NCBI RefSeq assembly: GCF_036884655.1
Contig: NC_088344.1
Location: forward strand, 35,084,501 to 35,148,500
DNA from: Musa acuminata AAA Group
Taxonomy: Eukaryota; Streptophyta; Magnoliopsida; Zingiberales; Musaceae
Length of the DNA stretch: 64,000 bases
Direction of reading: 5' to 3'
Shown piece by piece: positions 1-11,962 of the stretch; position 1 is the stretch's first letter, and each line of letters starts with the position of its first letter. Made by a program: the position numbers and the translations under genes. The notes below the pieces were generated by a model that saw nothing but the letters and a program-made list of their open reading frames with translations, was not told the origin of the DNA and did not search any database.

Positions 1-2469
1 TCCTGAAAGGAGCTCGAGAAGCACAACGCCAAAGGCATAGACATCGACCTTCTCATTAACTTTCCCATACAAAATGTATTCAGGAGCTAAGTACCTGTCA
101 TCGGGTGTGCTATCTTAGAAAAATGTTTTGATCTAACATTCAGAAAATAAATTTGTCTTCTTTCTACAGAAAGAACACCGACCCGAAAGTCCCTGCAACA
201 TCGCTGCAAATCAGTTGAGATGATGCTGATGCCCATTTCGCCAATCCAAAGTCAGACAACTGAAACTCGCAAAAGGCGAAAAATGTCGTGTGCATACACA
301 AAATACTAAATACTATATAAGAAATGCATTGTGAAAAAATACAACACCTGTGGCTCAAAATCGTCGGAGAGAAGGATGTTTGAGGACTTCACATCCCTGT
401 GAATCACGGGCTCAGTAGTACCACCCCCATGTAAATAATCAAGTGCCTCCGCAACACCTATTGCCACCTTATATCTTTCAGCCCAACCAAGAACATGCTT
501 GTTCACTTCCTCACCTAACAAAAAGAAAACGGAAAAAGGAATAAGACATGTGATTTAGAGAAAGTGAAGCAAATCAAGGACGAAAATAAGCAATTAATGG
601 GTGTCAAATGCATACCATGGAGGATTTCTTCTAAGCTACCTCGTGATAGATAGTCATAGACCAACATTAGACTATTATTCTGGAAGCAAAATCCAAGCAA
701 TGCAATAATGTTTTTGTGATGCAAGGTGGTGATAATCTCAATCTCTGAAACAAAGTCTTTCACTGCATCTTCAGATGGCTTCAATATTTTCACAGCCAAT
801 TCCTTGCCATCGGAAAGGCAGCCCTTATAAACACTGCTACTCCCGCCCTTTCCAATCAAATTCTCTGCATTGCAAATTCGATTAACATTAGAAATGTTCA
901 TGAATTGACGATAAATTATATGCATGACAAATTTTAGGAAACAACCATGCAGAAAGTTGGACGTTGCTTGCTCGAGTTCCTCGTAGCTGAATAATCTGCA
1001 AACAGATGAAAACTTCTTTCGAAAAGATTCCAACTCCTCGGGCAGCCTCCCTTCTGCATCACTGGGAAGAAAAGGGGTTGGTGGCAGATCGGCCCCAACT
1101 GGCACAATGGCTCCGCTCTCTTGGTCTAGGTTGAGTGTCGTATTTCCTTCCGACTTCTTGGACTTGCGATCAGGATGCACAGACGAGTATCGGCTCGGTA
1201 GCCACTTTGCCCATTGAACCACAGAGGCCTTGTGCTTCTCCGAGTAGAGGCTCTTCCTGTTGGTTAAGACCAGCCTTCTAAGAGAAGGCCAACCAGGTCT
1301 GGCTTCAGGTAAATCCTTGACGACAGTAAGTGCAGTGCTGCTCGTGGGAGCTTCAGTTTTCTCCACTGGGACCAAGTCCAATGATTCTTCCTCCTTCAGC
1401 TCGTTCAGGGAAGAAGGATCGGATTCAGGTGCACAGATTGAACAATTGCTTCTTGGTGAGCCATTGCTGGCAGATAAGCCATTCGCGGCGTGGGAAATGA
1501 TACAACCATTCAGCTCAGCTTCTGGTGGAAACGAAGGATCGGAGGCTGTATCGTTCAGCTTCTTCGGGCCTACAATGGGGAACAAGCAGAACAAATCGTT
1601 GTTCTCGTCAACCTCAGTTGGATCATTACTTGACTTCTTCTGAGATCTGTTGTTATCTGTTAACAGTACTAAGCTCTAAGAACATAACACAGAACCTAAT
1701 GGACGCCGGCAACACACCAACCTGCAGCTTCTCTCTGGAAGACGATCTTCCCGTCGCTCAATGCCACCACCGAACAGTCGTTTGGTAGCTTCTTGGCGCA
1801 GTGCTTAGCTATGGAGACCCAAGAAGACCTAACAGAGGACAAAAAGAGTCTCAAAGAGAGTTTTTGGGCACGAGGAGAAGCAAGCAAAGAACTCAAACTA
1901 GGCACAGACTCACCCGATGGCGCGGCTGTTCTTGGTGACCCCGAGGATGAGCAGTGACGCAGCGAAGGCTTTGGCCTCTTTTACCAGAACCTTGCGTATG
2001 GACGAGCCCTTGCAAATTTTCAGCTTTAGGTCGATCTGCCAAAGCAATCGATGAGGAGCAGAATGCAAATGGGGGGAAAGGTCGGATTATGAGGTCGAGG
2101 GGAAGCGACCTGCTTTAGGTTGCAGAAGCCCTCGTAGACGGCGAGCATAGCGTCGAGTTCCTTGGCGACAGAGAGCACGGCGACGGGCTGGCCACCAGGA
2201 TCCTTGGCCGCTGCGGCACTACCACCGCCGGAGGATGATAGGACGTGAAGGGCGACGACAAGGTCCCCGGAGGCGGCGGCCTTGACCAGCGCCCAAGTGA
2301 GAAGTTCTCGGCTCTGCGAGTCCATTCTAACGCCAACCACAACAGTCTTCCCTCCTCCTCCTCCTCCTCCTCTCTCCGCTGCCTTCTCCTCCTGCTCCTC
2401 CTCCACAAAGGTCTCATCTTTCTCGCTCCTCTTCTTCTTCTCAGCAGCTTCTTCTTTCGCCATCTTCAT
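1..2469 (-). CDS. USP-domain receptor-like cytoplasmic kinase (3' end off window)
   Basis: Probable cytoplasmic serine/threonine kinase with an N-terminal universal-stress-protein-like (adenine nucleotide alpha-hydrolase) domain. Exons read on the minus strand: 2469-2110, 2035-1914, 1828-1722, 1569-946, 864-616, 514-348, 259-183, 94-<1; all junctions are GT/AG and the phases add up to 480 uninterrupted codons. The USP-like part ([26 protein letters not shown]) is in exons 1-3, a linker follows, then the kinase: glycine loop [11 protein letters not shown], Lys of [24 protein letters not shown] and APEY are all present. The start is the ATG at 2469 (ATG AAG ATG); upstream in-frame sequence does not look coding. 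Family knowledge: plant kinases of this build form a small receptor-like cytoplasmic kinase group. The C-terminal kinase lobe and stop lie outside the window. Exon borders are by eye. Confidence 0.9.
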
Positions 2470-4173
2470 GCCTTGTGTCTTCTGCCGCTGCGGCCTCCGG
2501 TGATCTCTATCCGCCTCCTCCTCTCCTTCTTCCCAGTGTGGAGTGGGGGGAACCAGAATGAGATGGCAAACCTTCAATTCCCCATCACCTGCAGTCTTCC
2601 ATGCAATTCTCTCGCTGTGTTCGTGGCTTGTCCTTCTCCGTTCAAGCAGGCGGTGAACACACAAAAGGCTAGAAAATGGCAGGATTTAATTGCAGCTTCT
2701 TTTTGTTGCCATAATGGAAATTATTCATATAATCTCCTTCCCACAAATATTTTATGCAAAGAAAAATTCAAATAAATTCACATGGAAGTGCTGAAAATTA
2801 TATATATATATATAATATATATGATTAAATCAATTCAAGACATTTTTCACTCTCATGATAGAATAATTATGAAAATAAATTATATTATTAAAAGCTTAAT
2901 AGATAAGAGTTTATAGCATTATTGGGTTTGTTATTAGGAGGCGTTTTCTTTTCTACTAAGCTTTATGTTGTAATGGTAACCACTAAGAAGTGAAAGGGAT
3001 ATAAGTAACGTAAGATTTGCTTGTGTTACAAGTCATTAAGTTAGTCAACCCTTTCTATCTTCTAATGGGTAATTGACATGGTCAAATGATAAAGTATATT
3101 TAAACTTAATATACTTTTTTATTTATTTATTAGGAGAATCCAAGTAAACTTTTACAAATCCTATTTTCATTTGGAAAATATAAGAGCAAAATAATAAATC
3201 TATTGATATTAATATAATAATGTGCCATAAAATTAAGAATACACCCACCATAATTACTTCTAAAGCAATAATCACAAACAATATATATAACCCAACATGC
3301 ATATATACATTTTGATTGGCATCACTGCTAATAGAGATTAGCTTAAGGTTGAAGGTGAGAGGTAGCTCTCAAACTATTGCATGTGAACTTATGTTTCTTG
3401 ATTACTTTTTCCTCTCCCATCTTTTATTAATTCTTGGTCAATATTTTATTTCATTACTAACCTTCCATTCAGTTGGAAGTAGGAATATGTCTTTATCATT
3501 TGCTTTATGATCTATTTAAAGAATTGCAAATCCCAATAACAAATGAAGTTTAGATGTTAACCTAAAAAAAAAAAATCTTCTTATCCATACTAATATTTTT
3601 AAATTGTAAGATTTTATTAGTAAGGTCAAAATTTAGAATAAAATTAAATAATTCATGATGATTACAATAGTTAGGTTCTTCATTAGCTACATTAACAACT
3701 TACACATTATGAAAAATATATAAATGAGGAAGGTGGAATTCTTTGAATAAGCACATGAATCAGTCTTCCATGGGATTGCTTGCAAAGACTACTAAGTCCC
3801 AACCATCCATCAATAGCTAACAGTACCCACTCAAATGTTGACTGCACATGACAAATAGAGGGATTCATGATGATGGTAGAAAGATTTTAGCTTGTAGATA
3901 AATGTCTGTGGCAAAATGAGACAACAGTGAAGACATCAGATAAAATGTTATCCATGTGTAAGCTTCAAGTATTATTATTATTTTTCTTGGAGGTCAGACA
4001 GAGTGATGTCTTCATCAAGGTGAGTAGGTAGTGGAGGCTTGATGCATTAGGTCCTAAGAGAATTAAACAAGTGTCTCATCAATGGCACCACATGGGGTCC
4101 TGCTCTTTAAAAAGCTGCAAGAAGCATCTGCTGAAATGCTTGTCATGTGGATCCTAACTTTTAACCTGGTTTT

Positions 4174-4371
4174 GATGGCTTGTTGCAAGGATTGAAGCAC
4201 TGTGTGTGTGTCAATTTTGTTCCTGTGATTGCACATTGCTCATGTTTTGAGAACAGAAATGGTCAGAGATGATGACTTGTTGCAAGGATTGAAGCACTGT
4301 GTGTGTCAATTTTGTTCCTGTGATTGCACATTGCTCATGTTTTGAGAACAGAAATGGTCAGAGAGATGATG
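4174..4371. repeat. 97-bp tandem duplication
   Basis: Two nearly identical head-to-tail copies, 4174-4270 and 4271-4371. Both contain cttgttgcaagg, a short (GT)n run, cacattgctcatg and gaacagaaatggtcagag. They differ mainly by one GT unit and a few end bases. Confidence 0.9.
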
Positions 4372-4755
4372 AACATTTAGGTATGAGGAGAAAGACTTGC
4401 ATGAAAATTATACTGTTTTTTTTTTTGAAGTTAGAAATGTGTGGAGTGTTTGTTCTTATTGGTTTGGACATGAATACTGTAGTGAGAATGATAACCTGGG
4501 AACATGTTACTGCTGGGAATATGATCAGGGAGATGAAAGAAGAGAGCAGCTCATCAAAAGAGAGACAGCTTGGAGACAGTATCTGATATATCAATTGCAG
4601 ATAACTCAGTCTGAAATTTCTATCAGTTTTATTTGACTGTGAAACCTCACTTTCAAGACACATTTTCTACAGTAGAACAAATCCTTTTGAGGTATTCCTT
4701 GCATTGCTCTTAGATAGAGAGAGATGGAGAGACCACTTTGAGATGGTGGTTTGGC

Positions 4756-4759
<4 letters not shown>

Positions 4760-4811
<52 letters not shown>
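4760..4811. repeat. (GA)n microsatellite
   Basis: About 26 uninterrupted GA units. Confidence 0.97.
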
Positions 4812-4816
<5 letters not shown>

Positions 4817-5194
4817 AGCTTGATCAACATTCAAAAGAAACTGGAATGAAAATGCTAATCATTGCTCATCAATGCACCTGCAACCAAAGTGGAAGTTGTC
4901 TGTGGAGCATATCATCATGCCAAAAGCTGAGTTCTTGATGGAAGATGACAAAAGGTTTTGGAATAACACAAGAAGAACAAATCTTTTGATTAAAATTTTG
5001 AATATATGTTTAGTAGTTGAAAAATATACTAATATATTTATAAGTATTAACATCTCCTCTCATATGCAATCTTATTTTCTAAGTATGTTTAATTAAAAAC
5101 TAATAAAATAAAGAGGGAAGAATATAAAATTTATACTCATTACATGTTCGGATATCATAAAAAAACTTAGTTGGACTGTATATATTTCAATATA

Positions 5195-5200
5195 TCTCAT

Positions 5201-5237
<37 letters not shown>

Positions 5238-5238
5238 G

Positions 5239-5303
<65 letters not shown>

Positions 5304-5400
5304 GTATGTATGTATATATATATGTATGTATATATATATGTATGTATATATATATGTATGTATATATATATGTATGTATATATATATATATATATGTATG

Positions 5401-5432
<32 letters not shown>
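5195..5432. repeat. (AT)n / (ATGT)n microsatellite
   Basis: About 240 bases of TA repeats punctuated by TATG steps. It gives spurious ORFs on both strands made of Tyr, Ile and Met. Confidence 0.97.
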
Positions 5433-6920
5433 ACACATTACATCATTATTTTGGTTAAATCGGCTAAAGAAAATTTGATTGTGTCCATCTGTTTCAAAAA
5501 AAAAAAAAATCGATCATTTTCCTATCCACATAAAATCAAATGTAAATATCATGACAAAATTGGCTAAGAAATTAATTTTCCTACTATCTATCCATTAAAT
5601 AATTATAAAATTACAAAAATTTGATGCATGTGAAAAGTAATTATATTTAAAATAAAAAAAATATTAAACTTATTAGTGTATAATTTGATTATCCGATTTA
5701 GATATAGATTTAGACATAATCCTTTCATATTTGTTACGATTCAATTTTGATCGAACTCATCCGATTTGGAGGAGATTGAACCCTATCAACTTCGAAGAGG
5801 TTGAACCTTATTGAACTAAGTTGAGGGCATTCCTAACAAATATCTTTTCGATGCTAAAATTAGTTTTAGGTTTAGAGGATTTGACTAATAACTTGAAGAA
5901 CAAAAAGGTATCTTTGGACTGTTGCTCCAGTGATCGACAACAATTACAAGTGATAATTATTGAGATATCGATCGATTACATATCAATTATGTGTCGATCA
6001 CATATTAGTAGATGATATTGAGGTGACAACCATATAACATTGATGTATTACCATGTAATGTTAATATAGTAGTCACTTAATATCAAAACCAAAAAGACTT
6101 CCTTGCTCATGTTTTCTTCTTTTCCTCCATCCTGAAAGATCTAAAGAGAGAACACAAACATACTCAACCTACAAAGAGAAGCAATAACAAAGAGGGAAAG
6201 TGAGACCGAGCAAGAAAATTCCAAGTTTTCCTCTCTCAAATTCTAAGTCTCCTAAGTAGATAGATGCAACTTTCTCTCTTATTGCAATTGCGTGTAAGTA
6301 GGAATTCATCAAGTTGTAATTTTGCTACTTATTGCTAAATTGCAATAATTAGGATTATACTTGTTGGATCAGAAACACCTCCACACATTATTCTAACTCT
6401 ACACGTCATTTCTATTCTCATTCCCATCAAAAACCAATAAAAGAATAAAATATATTTTCAAAAATAAAATATTTTTTTGAAAATTATAATCCATTTTTAG
6501 ATTTTTCCATAAACCGATAAACTAGTCTTGTTTTAGGGTTTTTACATCATGTTATAATATTTTCAGTAATATCAAAAAAATATAATTGATTCATCCTATG
6601 ATCAGTTTATAGAAAAAAAAATATGAGTAAATTATTAGATAATTCTAATAATTGAGATATTTATCGAGAAAAATGAATAAAATAATTGGAATTATTGATC
6701 TAATAATAGTCCATCATGTGGCATTTCTTTGCATGGAATCATGTGGTGGTGGTTGGCACTTGAAAGAACCAATGCATACTCCCAATCTATCCACGTTTGA
6801 TACGTCAAGCATCAAAACAATGAATGGGATTCAACTCCAATCGTCTGAGGAGAGAAATGGATTCGTCCTCGAAACACCATATCAAAGATCAAAGAACAGA
6901 AATTACACCAATCCGATCCA

Positions 6921-7577
6921 TCAGCTTCCGTTCGTGACGGGGTATCCGATTCCATGCCTTCGAGTGGGGAAGACCACGAACAACAGGCTGGAGATGACTC
7001 CCACTCCCAGCGGCAGGACGCTCAGCGCCTCCTCCGTCTCCCGGCTCGGCCGCGGGTAGAGGCAGCTCACCGCGTTCCGGTCCCGGAGAGCCACCGACGC
7101 GAACACCAGCACCGACAGCACCGCGTGCACCCAGTCCACCGCCCGCACCCTGTACTTGGACAGGTCGGGAAGGGCCGCGGAGGGGGAGGCGACGTAGTCG
7201 TAGTTGAAGAGCCACATGCCGCGTCGGGTGGCGAAGCCGTAGTAGACCCGCCCGTCGGCGGCGCTCCGGATGCTGTCGGTGAAGCAGGCGAGGAAGCAGG
7301 AAGCGGCCAGGAGGAGGAGGAGCGCCTGCGTCATCAGCCGGGTGGCCGTGTCGCAGGAGCCGTTGTTGGTGAACACCGGGGTGAGGAGCTGGAAAGCGAG
7401 GAGGGTGCCGGTGGGGAGGAGGTTGGCCAGGTGAGCTGTGCTCGCCAGCGCCTGCGATATGGTTTGTTGAGACGAGGAAGCTGGTGGTGGAGGTGGCGCT
7501 GCCTCTTCCTCATGCCTTGGAGCCTTGCTTTCTGCTGGTGGTTCCTTGGATCTTTTAGATGTGGCTCTCAGCGACAT
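6921..7577 (-). CDS. DMP family (DUF679) membrane protein
   Basis: Single-exon 218-residue protein of the plant DUF679/DMP family, small four-helix membrane proteins of endomembranes or plasma membrane. The N-terminus is Pro/Ala-rich. Then come family hallmarks: the LLPTGTLLAFQLLTPVF helix, FTNNGSCDTATR, SCFLACFTDS, GRVYYGFATRRGMW, a helix in VDWVHAVLSVLVFASVAL, SCLYPRPS, and the final helix ending VVFPTRRHGIGYPV. The start is the ATG at 7577; in-frame sequence upstream is translated (CT)n repeat and is taken as 5' UTR. The length fits the family. Some DMP members act in gamete fusion, and loss of the maize DMP8/9-type gene causes haploid induction. The C-terminal GIGYPV tail resembles that subgroup, but the subgroup call is inference. 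The gene is divergent from the PPR gene starting at 7872. Confidence 0.93.
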   Translation of the reverse strand: MSLRATSKRSKEPPAESKAPRHEEEAAPPPPPASSSQQTISQALASTAHLANLLPTGTLLAFQLLTPVFTNNGSCDTATRLMTQALLLLLAASCFLACFTDSIRSAADGRVYYGFATRRGMWLFNYDYVASPSAALPDLSKYRVRAVDWVHAVLSVLVFASVALRDRNAVSCLYPRPSRETEEALSVLPLGVGVISSLLFVVFPTRRHGIGYPVTNGS

Positions 7578-7590
7578 CGCGATCCGAGAG

Positions 7591-7634
7591 CGAGAGAGGG
7601 AGAGAGAGAGAGAGAGAGAGAAGGAGAGAGAGAG
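7591..7634. repeat. (GA)n in the DMP leader
   Basis: Imperfect GA tract just upstream of the DMP start; on the coding strand it is a (CT)n stretch, common in plant 5' leaders. Confidence 0.9.
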
Positions 7635-7871
7635 GGGTTTCCCGGTCTTCAACGCTCGTGGTTTCTTCTAGGCCTTATCGGTCTGCGGCAGGTTTCGGTG
7701 GTAGATTAGTATTGGGTGTGATGTTGGACCGGGTTGCCTTGAAAGCGAAGATATTGACTTGGTCAACTATAGCGGTTTGGGTTAACGGGTCCGGGTTTAA
7801 CCCGACACCCAAACGTTGGTGGAAACGAATCCACCAAGGATTTAAAGCCTATCGAGTTGCCCGAGCCTTCC

Positions 7872-9383
7872 ATGGCCGTCGGAGGAATCGCTTGGCGACC
7901 CAAATGCCGCGCCGTCCTCCACCTGAGCTGCCGCCGGTCTACCTTCTCCACCTCGGACGCCCTCGTCGACGACATTTGCCGTATCCTCAGCGACCACCGT
8001 GCGCCCCACCACGACCTCGCCGCGGCGCTCCGCCCCTTCGCCCCCGCCCTCACCCCTGGCGTCGCCGAGGGGGTTCTTATACGTTGCCGCCACCTCCCTT
8101 CCCCCGCCCACCGCTTCTTCCTCTGGTCCGCCGCCATCCCTGGCTTCCACCACTCCCCAGCCGCCCACCTCGCTCTCGTTCATGCCCTCGGCGCCGTCCG
8201 CCAGTTCCCCCTCCTCTGGTCCCTGCTTTCCGAGCTCCGCGACGCTGGTCGTGGCAGCGACGTTGCCCGACCCGAGACATTCTGGCTCCTATTCCGCTTT
8301 TACGCGCGCGCCCGCCTCCCCGACGACGCCATCCGTGCTTTCAGAAGGATGCCCGACTTCGGCATCCAGCCGGGCCTCGAGGACTTCCATCATCTCCTCT
8401 CCTCGCTCTGTCGAAACGGTCTCGTTGCGGCCGCTCAGTCATTCTTCGATCAGTCAAAGTCCCTCTTTAATGTGAATCACAAGACGTTTAGCATTTTGAT
8501 CAACGGCTGGGGCGATGGTGGGGGTCCGAAAGAAGCCCTTAGGCTGTTCGACGAAATGCTTCAGAGAAGATGCTTGGTGGATGTGGCCGCTTACAACTCC
8601 CTGATCTTAGCCCTCTGCCAAGGAGGTGAGCTTGGTGAGGCGCACGTCCAGTTGCAGGAGATGCAAAAGACTCACAGGCTCAAGCCAGATGCGGGCACCT
8701 ATGCTGCTTTCGTCCGAGCTGCATGCAAGGCCAATGATGTGCATGCCGCCATAGGGGTGCTCGACAGAATTCGAAGGTATAACCTTGTGCCGAATGTTTT
8801 CACCTACAACTGCATCATTCGGCTTTTCTGTGGAAATGAGATGGTGGACGAAGCTTATGAGTTGCTAGATGAAATGATCGAGCGAGGTGCGAAGCCTGAT
8901 GCTTGGAGCTATAACTCGATACTGGCAATTCATTGTAGGTTGCATGAGGTCAATAAGTCGCTAAGATTGCTAGCAAGGATGGACAAGGATGCCTGCTCAC
9001 CTGACCGACACACCTATAATATGTTGTTGAAGATGTTAATTGGTGTCGGAAGAATAGACCGAGCAATGGAAGTTTGGGATGGGATGCAGAGGAGAGGGTT
9101 TTACCCTGCGGCCTCATCATATGCGGTAATGATCCATGGATTGTGTAAGAAGAAGGGGAAGGTTGAGGAAGCATTCCGGTACTTTGAGATGATGGTTGAT
9201 GAGGGAATTCCTCCATATCTTAGTACTTGCGAGATGCTAAGGGATAAATTGTTTGAGATCGGATTGAGAGAACAAGTTGGGGTGCTTGCAGATAAGATGA
9301 GACGAAGCACTTCCTGCACGATACAGGAGCTCGTGATTGCAATGGAGGGAAGGAAACGAATTGGCCATACTCGAGAAGAATAA
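7872..9383 (+). CDS. P-class pentatricopeptide repeat protein
   Basis: Intronless 503-residue PPR protein. These bind organelle RNA in a sequence-specific way and affect its stability, splicing or translation. The N-terminus (MAVGGIAWRPKCRAVLHLSCRR) is Arg-rich and poor in acidic residues, as in a mitochondrial transit peptide. From about residue 130 on, tandem 35-residue P motifs are visible, for example AYNSLILALCQGGELGEA, TYNCIIRLFCGNEMVDEA, SYNSILAIHCRLHEVNKS and SYAVMIHGLCKKKGKVEEA. No PLS, E or DYW motifs are seen. The start is the ATG at 7872; the reading frame is open five codons further up but without an ATG. It is divergent from the DMP gene with 294 bp between start codons. Confidence 0.92.
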   Translation: MAVGGIAWRPKCRAVLHLSCRRSTFSTSDALVDDICRILSDHRAPHHDLAAALRPFAPALTPGVAEGVLIRCRHLPSPAHRFFLWSAAIPGFHHSPAAHLALVHALGAVRQFPLLWSLLSELRDAGRGSDVARPETFWLLFRFYARARLPDDAIRAFRRMPDFGIQPGLEDFHHLLSSLCRNGLVAAAQSFFDQSKSLFNVNHKTFSILINGWGDGGGPKEALRLFDEMLQRRCLVDVAAYNSLILALCQGGELGEAHVQLQEMQKTHRLKPDAGTYAAFVRAACKANDVHAAIGVLDRIRRYNLVPNVFTYNCIIRLFCGNEMVDEAYELLDEMIERGAKPDAWSYNSILAIHCRLHEVNKSLRLLARMDKDACSPDRHTYNMLLKMLIGVGRIDRAMEVWDGMQRRGFYPAASSYAVMIHGLCKKKGKVEEAFRYFEMMVDEGIPPYLSTCEMLRDKLFEIGLREQVGVLADKMRRSTSCTIQELVIAMEGRKRIGHTREE

Positions 9384-11779
9384 GGGTCAATTCTTTGGTC
9401 ATCGTTCCAAGGCTTGTTCTGAAAGGTCACTCATTGCAGTCAAAGTAGCTGTTTCAGTGAAAGTCAAACCTTTTTGTGGCTGATCAGTTTTCTATTGGAG
9501 ACCCATATTGATTGGCAATTTGAGGTGCTCCTTATCAAGAAGATCAGAAGAAGATGAAAGTTCCATGCGGCAGAGGCTTTTCTGTGTATGTAATAACTCA
9601 TATTGTCGGATTGATTGATGGAGATTTAGTTATAATCAGATGGACACCCTGATGGTGTGGTTTCAAAGGAAGCTAAACAATTTTTTGCGGTGTTTTCTTT
9701 TCCCTCTAAACTAATGGAGGATGACTTTGTAGCGGAGTAGCAGTGTGCCATAAGGGTTTCAACAAATTGACAATTCATTGACATCAAGAAGAGAAGAAAT
9801 TTATTTATTCATTTTAATAAAGCGGGCAGTATATTACATGTCTGGATTGATCTTTGTGCATGAATGAATTTGAGGAATCTTGGTTTTTCTTATTGTAGTA
9901 TGCAAATATCAAGGAGAGCACAAGTAGCCGGGAAGCTCTTGGCACTGAGTTGACAATCTATCAATTGCAGGGATGTAAGAAGCTTTGGATTTGGCTTACA
10001 AGAAACCCTTGGTGGTGCTTGAACTGCAAAGTCTACATGCTTGTTTTGCTCCTGCAAAGAAGGCTGTTGAATGTTGCTTCTGTCTGAAGTATCATCTATC
10101 CAATCACTTTGAACTAAGAGTATCATCAAATGAACAGAACCAGAGCCCAGAGAATGCTATAACCAGAAATATGTAAAGCAACATGGATCACTCTAGGAGT
10201 GTCATGTTCATGGTAATGAAGCTGCTGTGGTGCACTTATCCTGTTCCAAATTCCTGTTTTCCCATCAGCATGGTCAAAGTCTTATTATTATGATTGAGGG
10301 GCGGGCTACACTTGCAGGTATCTCTGATAACTACACTTTTGGGTGCTAATGTTTGATTGCTAGTCTTTGTAGTAAATCCCACATACATATTCCAGTGTCC
10401 AATGTGACTGACCAAAGATGGACATCAAAGAAAGATCTGCACGAGTGAAAGCAAAAGCCTGCTGTACACATTGCTTTGACGAGGGCCAACCATTCTGTCA
10501 TCTCGTAGCCATTGTCCTCTTCCGTGTGAGAAATGGGTGGCCTGGGAAGGGAGAACACTTTGCAAGTTGTTTCTATCCTGCTTTATCCTAATTCCACAGC
10601 TGTAGCCCGCTCACAGTTCCTTTACTCATCAGCACAGGGTTGAAGGAATTCCAATAATAAGTTGCATGATTGGTGGGAGGAGAGATTCATGGCTATCAAG
10701 ATACTTTTGGGCACAGTCTTGTCTGCCATATGGAAGAGCATAATGATGGTAACTCTCCTCAAACCCACCACTTCATGCTTTTGGATGGGTTAGCAGATGC
10801 AGTGGATTCATCATGAACTTATCATGACAGGGCCAATATCAATTTACCTATCCTCTATGATTTTAGTACAATCTGATCACACTCCAAAATCGTGTGATCA
10901 GATTATGCCAGAGTACAACTTGAGAGCCAGCAGAATCCATGAAATTAGACTCAGTTGCAGCACCAATGACTTCCTTCCTCTTCCTGATCCTCACAATCAC
11001 ATCCAATCCAACAATGAGATCCTGAAGAATCCTCCTAGCTAACCTTTTCCATGGGGCAAGGCTTAATTGGTCTGATATTATATTGAGCTATCAAGAGCAT
11101 CAAGACCTTGCAGAATAATCATTCAATAGGTCTCACCATTTTCTGGCCACAACATTCAACATCCAACACAAAGGTTTGTCCATTGTGCAACCTTATTAAT
11201 TACCACACTATCATATTCTTTTACTTCTTCAGACAGTATTTTTCTTTGACAGCTTTCAAGTTTATGCTATGGTAGCTGTGCCAAAGTAATTATATGTTTG
11301 TCGGTTCACTGTATGGTGTTCCACACGCAGGTTGTCAGTCTCAAGAACACCGTGCCTACTGTGATTCTTCTCAAAGGAGCAGATAAGTCCAAAACCCCTT
11401 TGAATTAGTCCAACTTTGACTGGGCTAATTCAGATTGATCGTCCAATTATTTTGTCCAACACCTCAATTGATTACGCTGCGCAGGATAATGACAAGCAAT
11501 TGCCACCCCCAGTCTTTGTTGCATCTGTAGTTGCTATCCGATTCTTCCCCACCAGGACAAAACTCCTCGTCTCCTCTTATTTGTTCCTGTGGTTGTCTTC
11601 TTTGCATCCCTCATCCAAACCCTGTTCAAGCAGCTGTACACTGCTATCAGGATTTCCCTTCCCTTCCAAGCTGTGTCCTACCGAGGCATCGCTGCTGAGT
11701 TAAAGAGTGCAACCTGGGATCTGATTCAGAAACAACTTGACAGCTTTTATCCTATCAGAGCTGCTCCCTCCACCAGAGT
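9384..11779. other. Spacer and probable U-box gene leader
   Basis: 3' flank of the PPR gene followed by about 2 kb without a recognisable gene. The right end, up to 11779, probably includes the non-coding first exon of the U-box gene. Confidence 0.5.
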
Positions 11780-11952
11780 GTAAGTCCTCTGTACTTGATC
11801 TTGATATCAACCTCATCTTTTGCTTTCCTCGTTCATTTTCTGTCAGCCTTATAGAACAGTGCATGAAAACTTCATCTCTGTCCAAGTAAGAACATTCTAA
11901 TTGCAGAAACATGCACTTGTTGCTGCTTGTTCTGATGCTGTGATTGCTACAG
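11780..11952 (+). other. Possible 5' UTR intron of the U-box gene
   Basis: A GTAAGT donor at 11780 and an acceptor (gctacag) ending at 11952, ten bases before the start codon, would make a leader intron. Inferred from splice motifs only. Confidence 0.4.
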
Positions 11953-11962
11953 GAGTACCAGG

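Larger units (their letters stand above)
2470..6920. other. AT-rich spacer, no gene seen
   Basis: About 4.4 kb between the kinase 5' end and the DMP stop codon. It holds AT-rich DNA, a 97-bp tandem duplication, a (GA)n run and a long (AT)n/(ATGT)n tract, listed separately. No ORF has a recognisable domain; short ORFs near 4.3-5.1 kb and 6.65-7.05 kb are unsupported. Confidence 0.7.

Noticed and set aside
2245..2775. Plus-strand ORF of 176 codons opposite the kinase first exon
   Set aside because: Leu/Ser-rich shadow of a Glu-rich coding strand.
5171..5567. ORFs in the (AT)n/(ATGT)n tract
   Set aside because: Pure Tyr/Ile/Met repeats from a microsatellite.
7559..8470. 303-codon ORF overlapping the DMP leader and PPR start
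   Set aside because: Arg/Pro-rich shadow frame of GC-rich DNA; the PPR frame explains the region.
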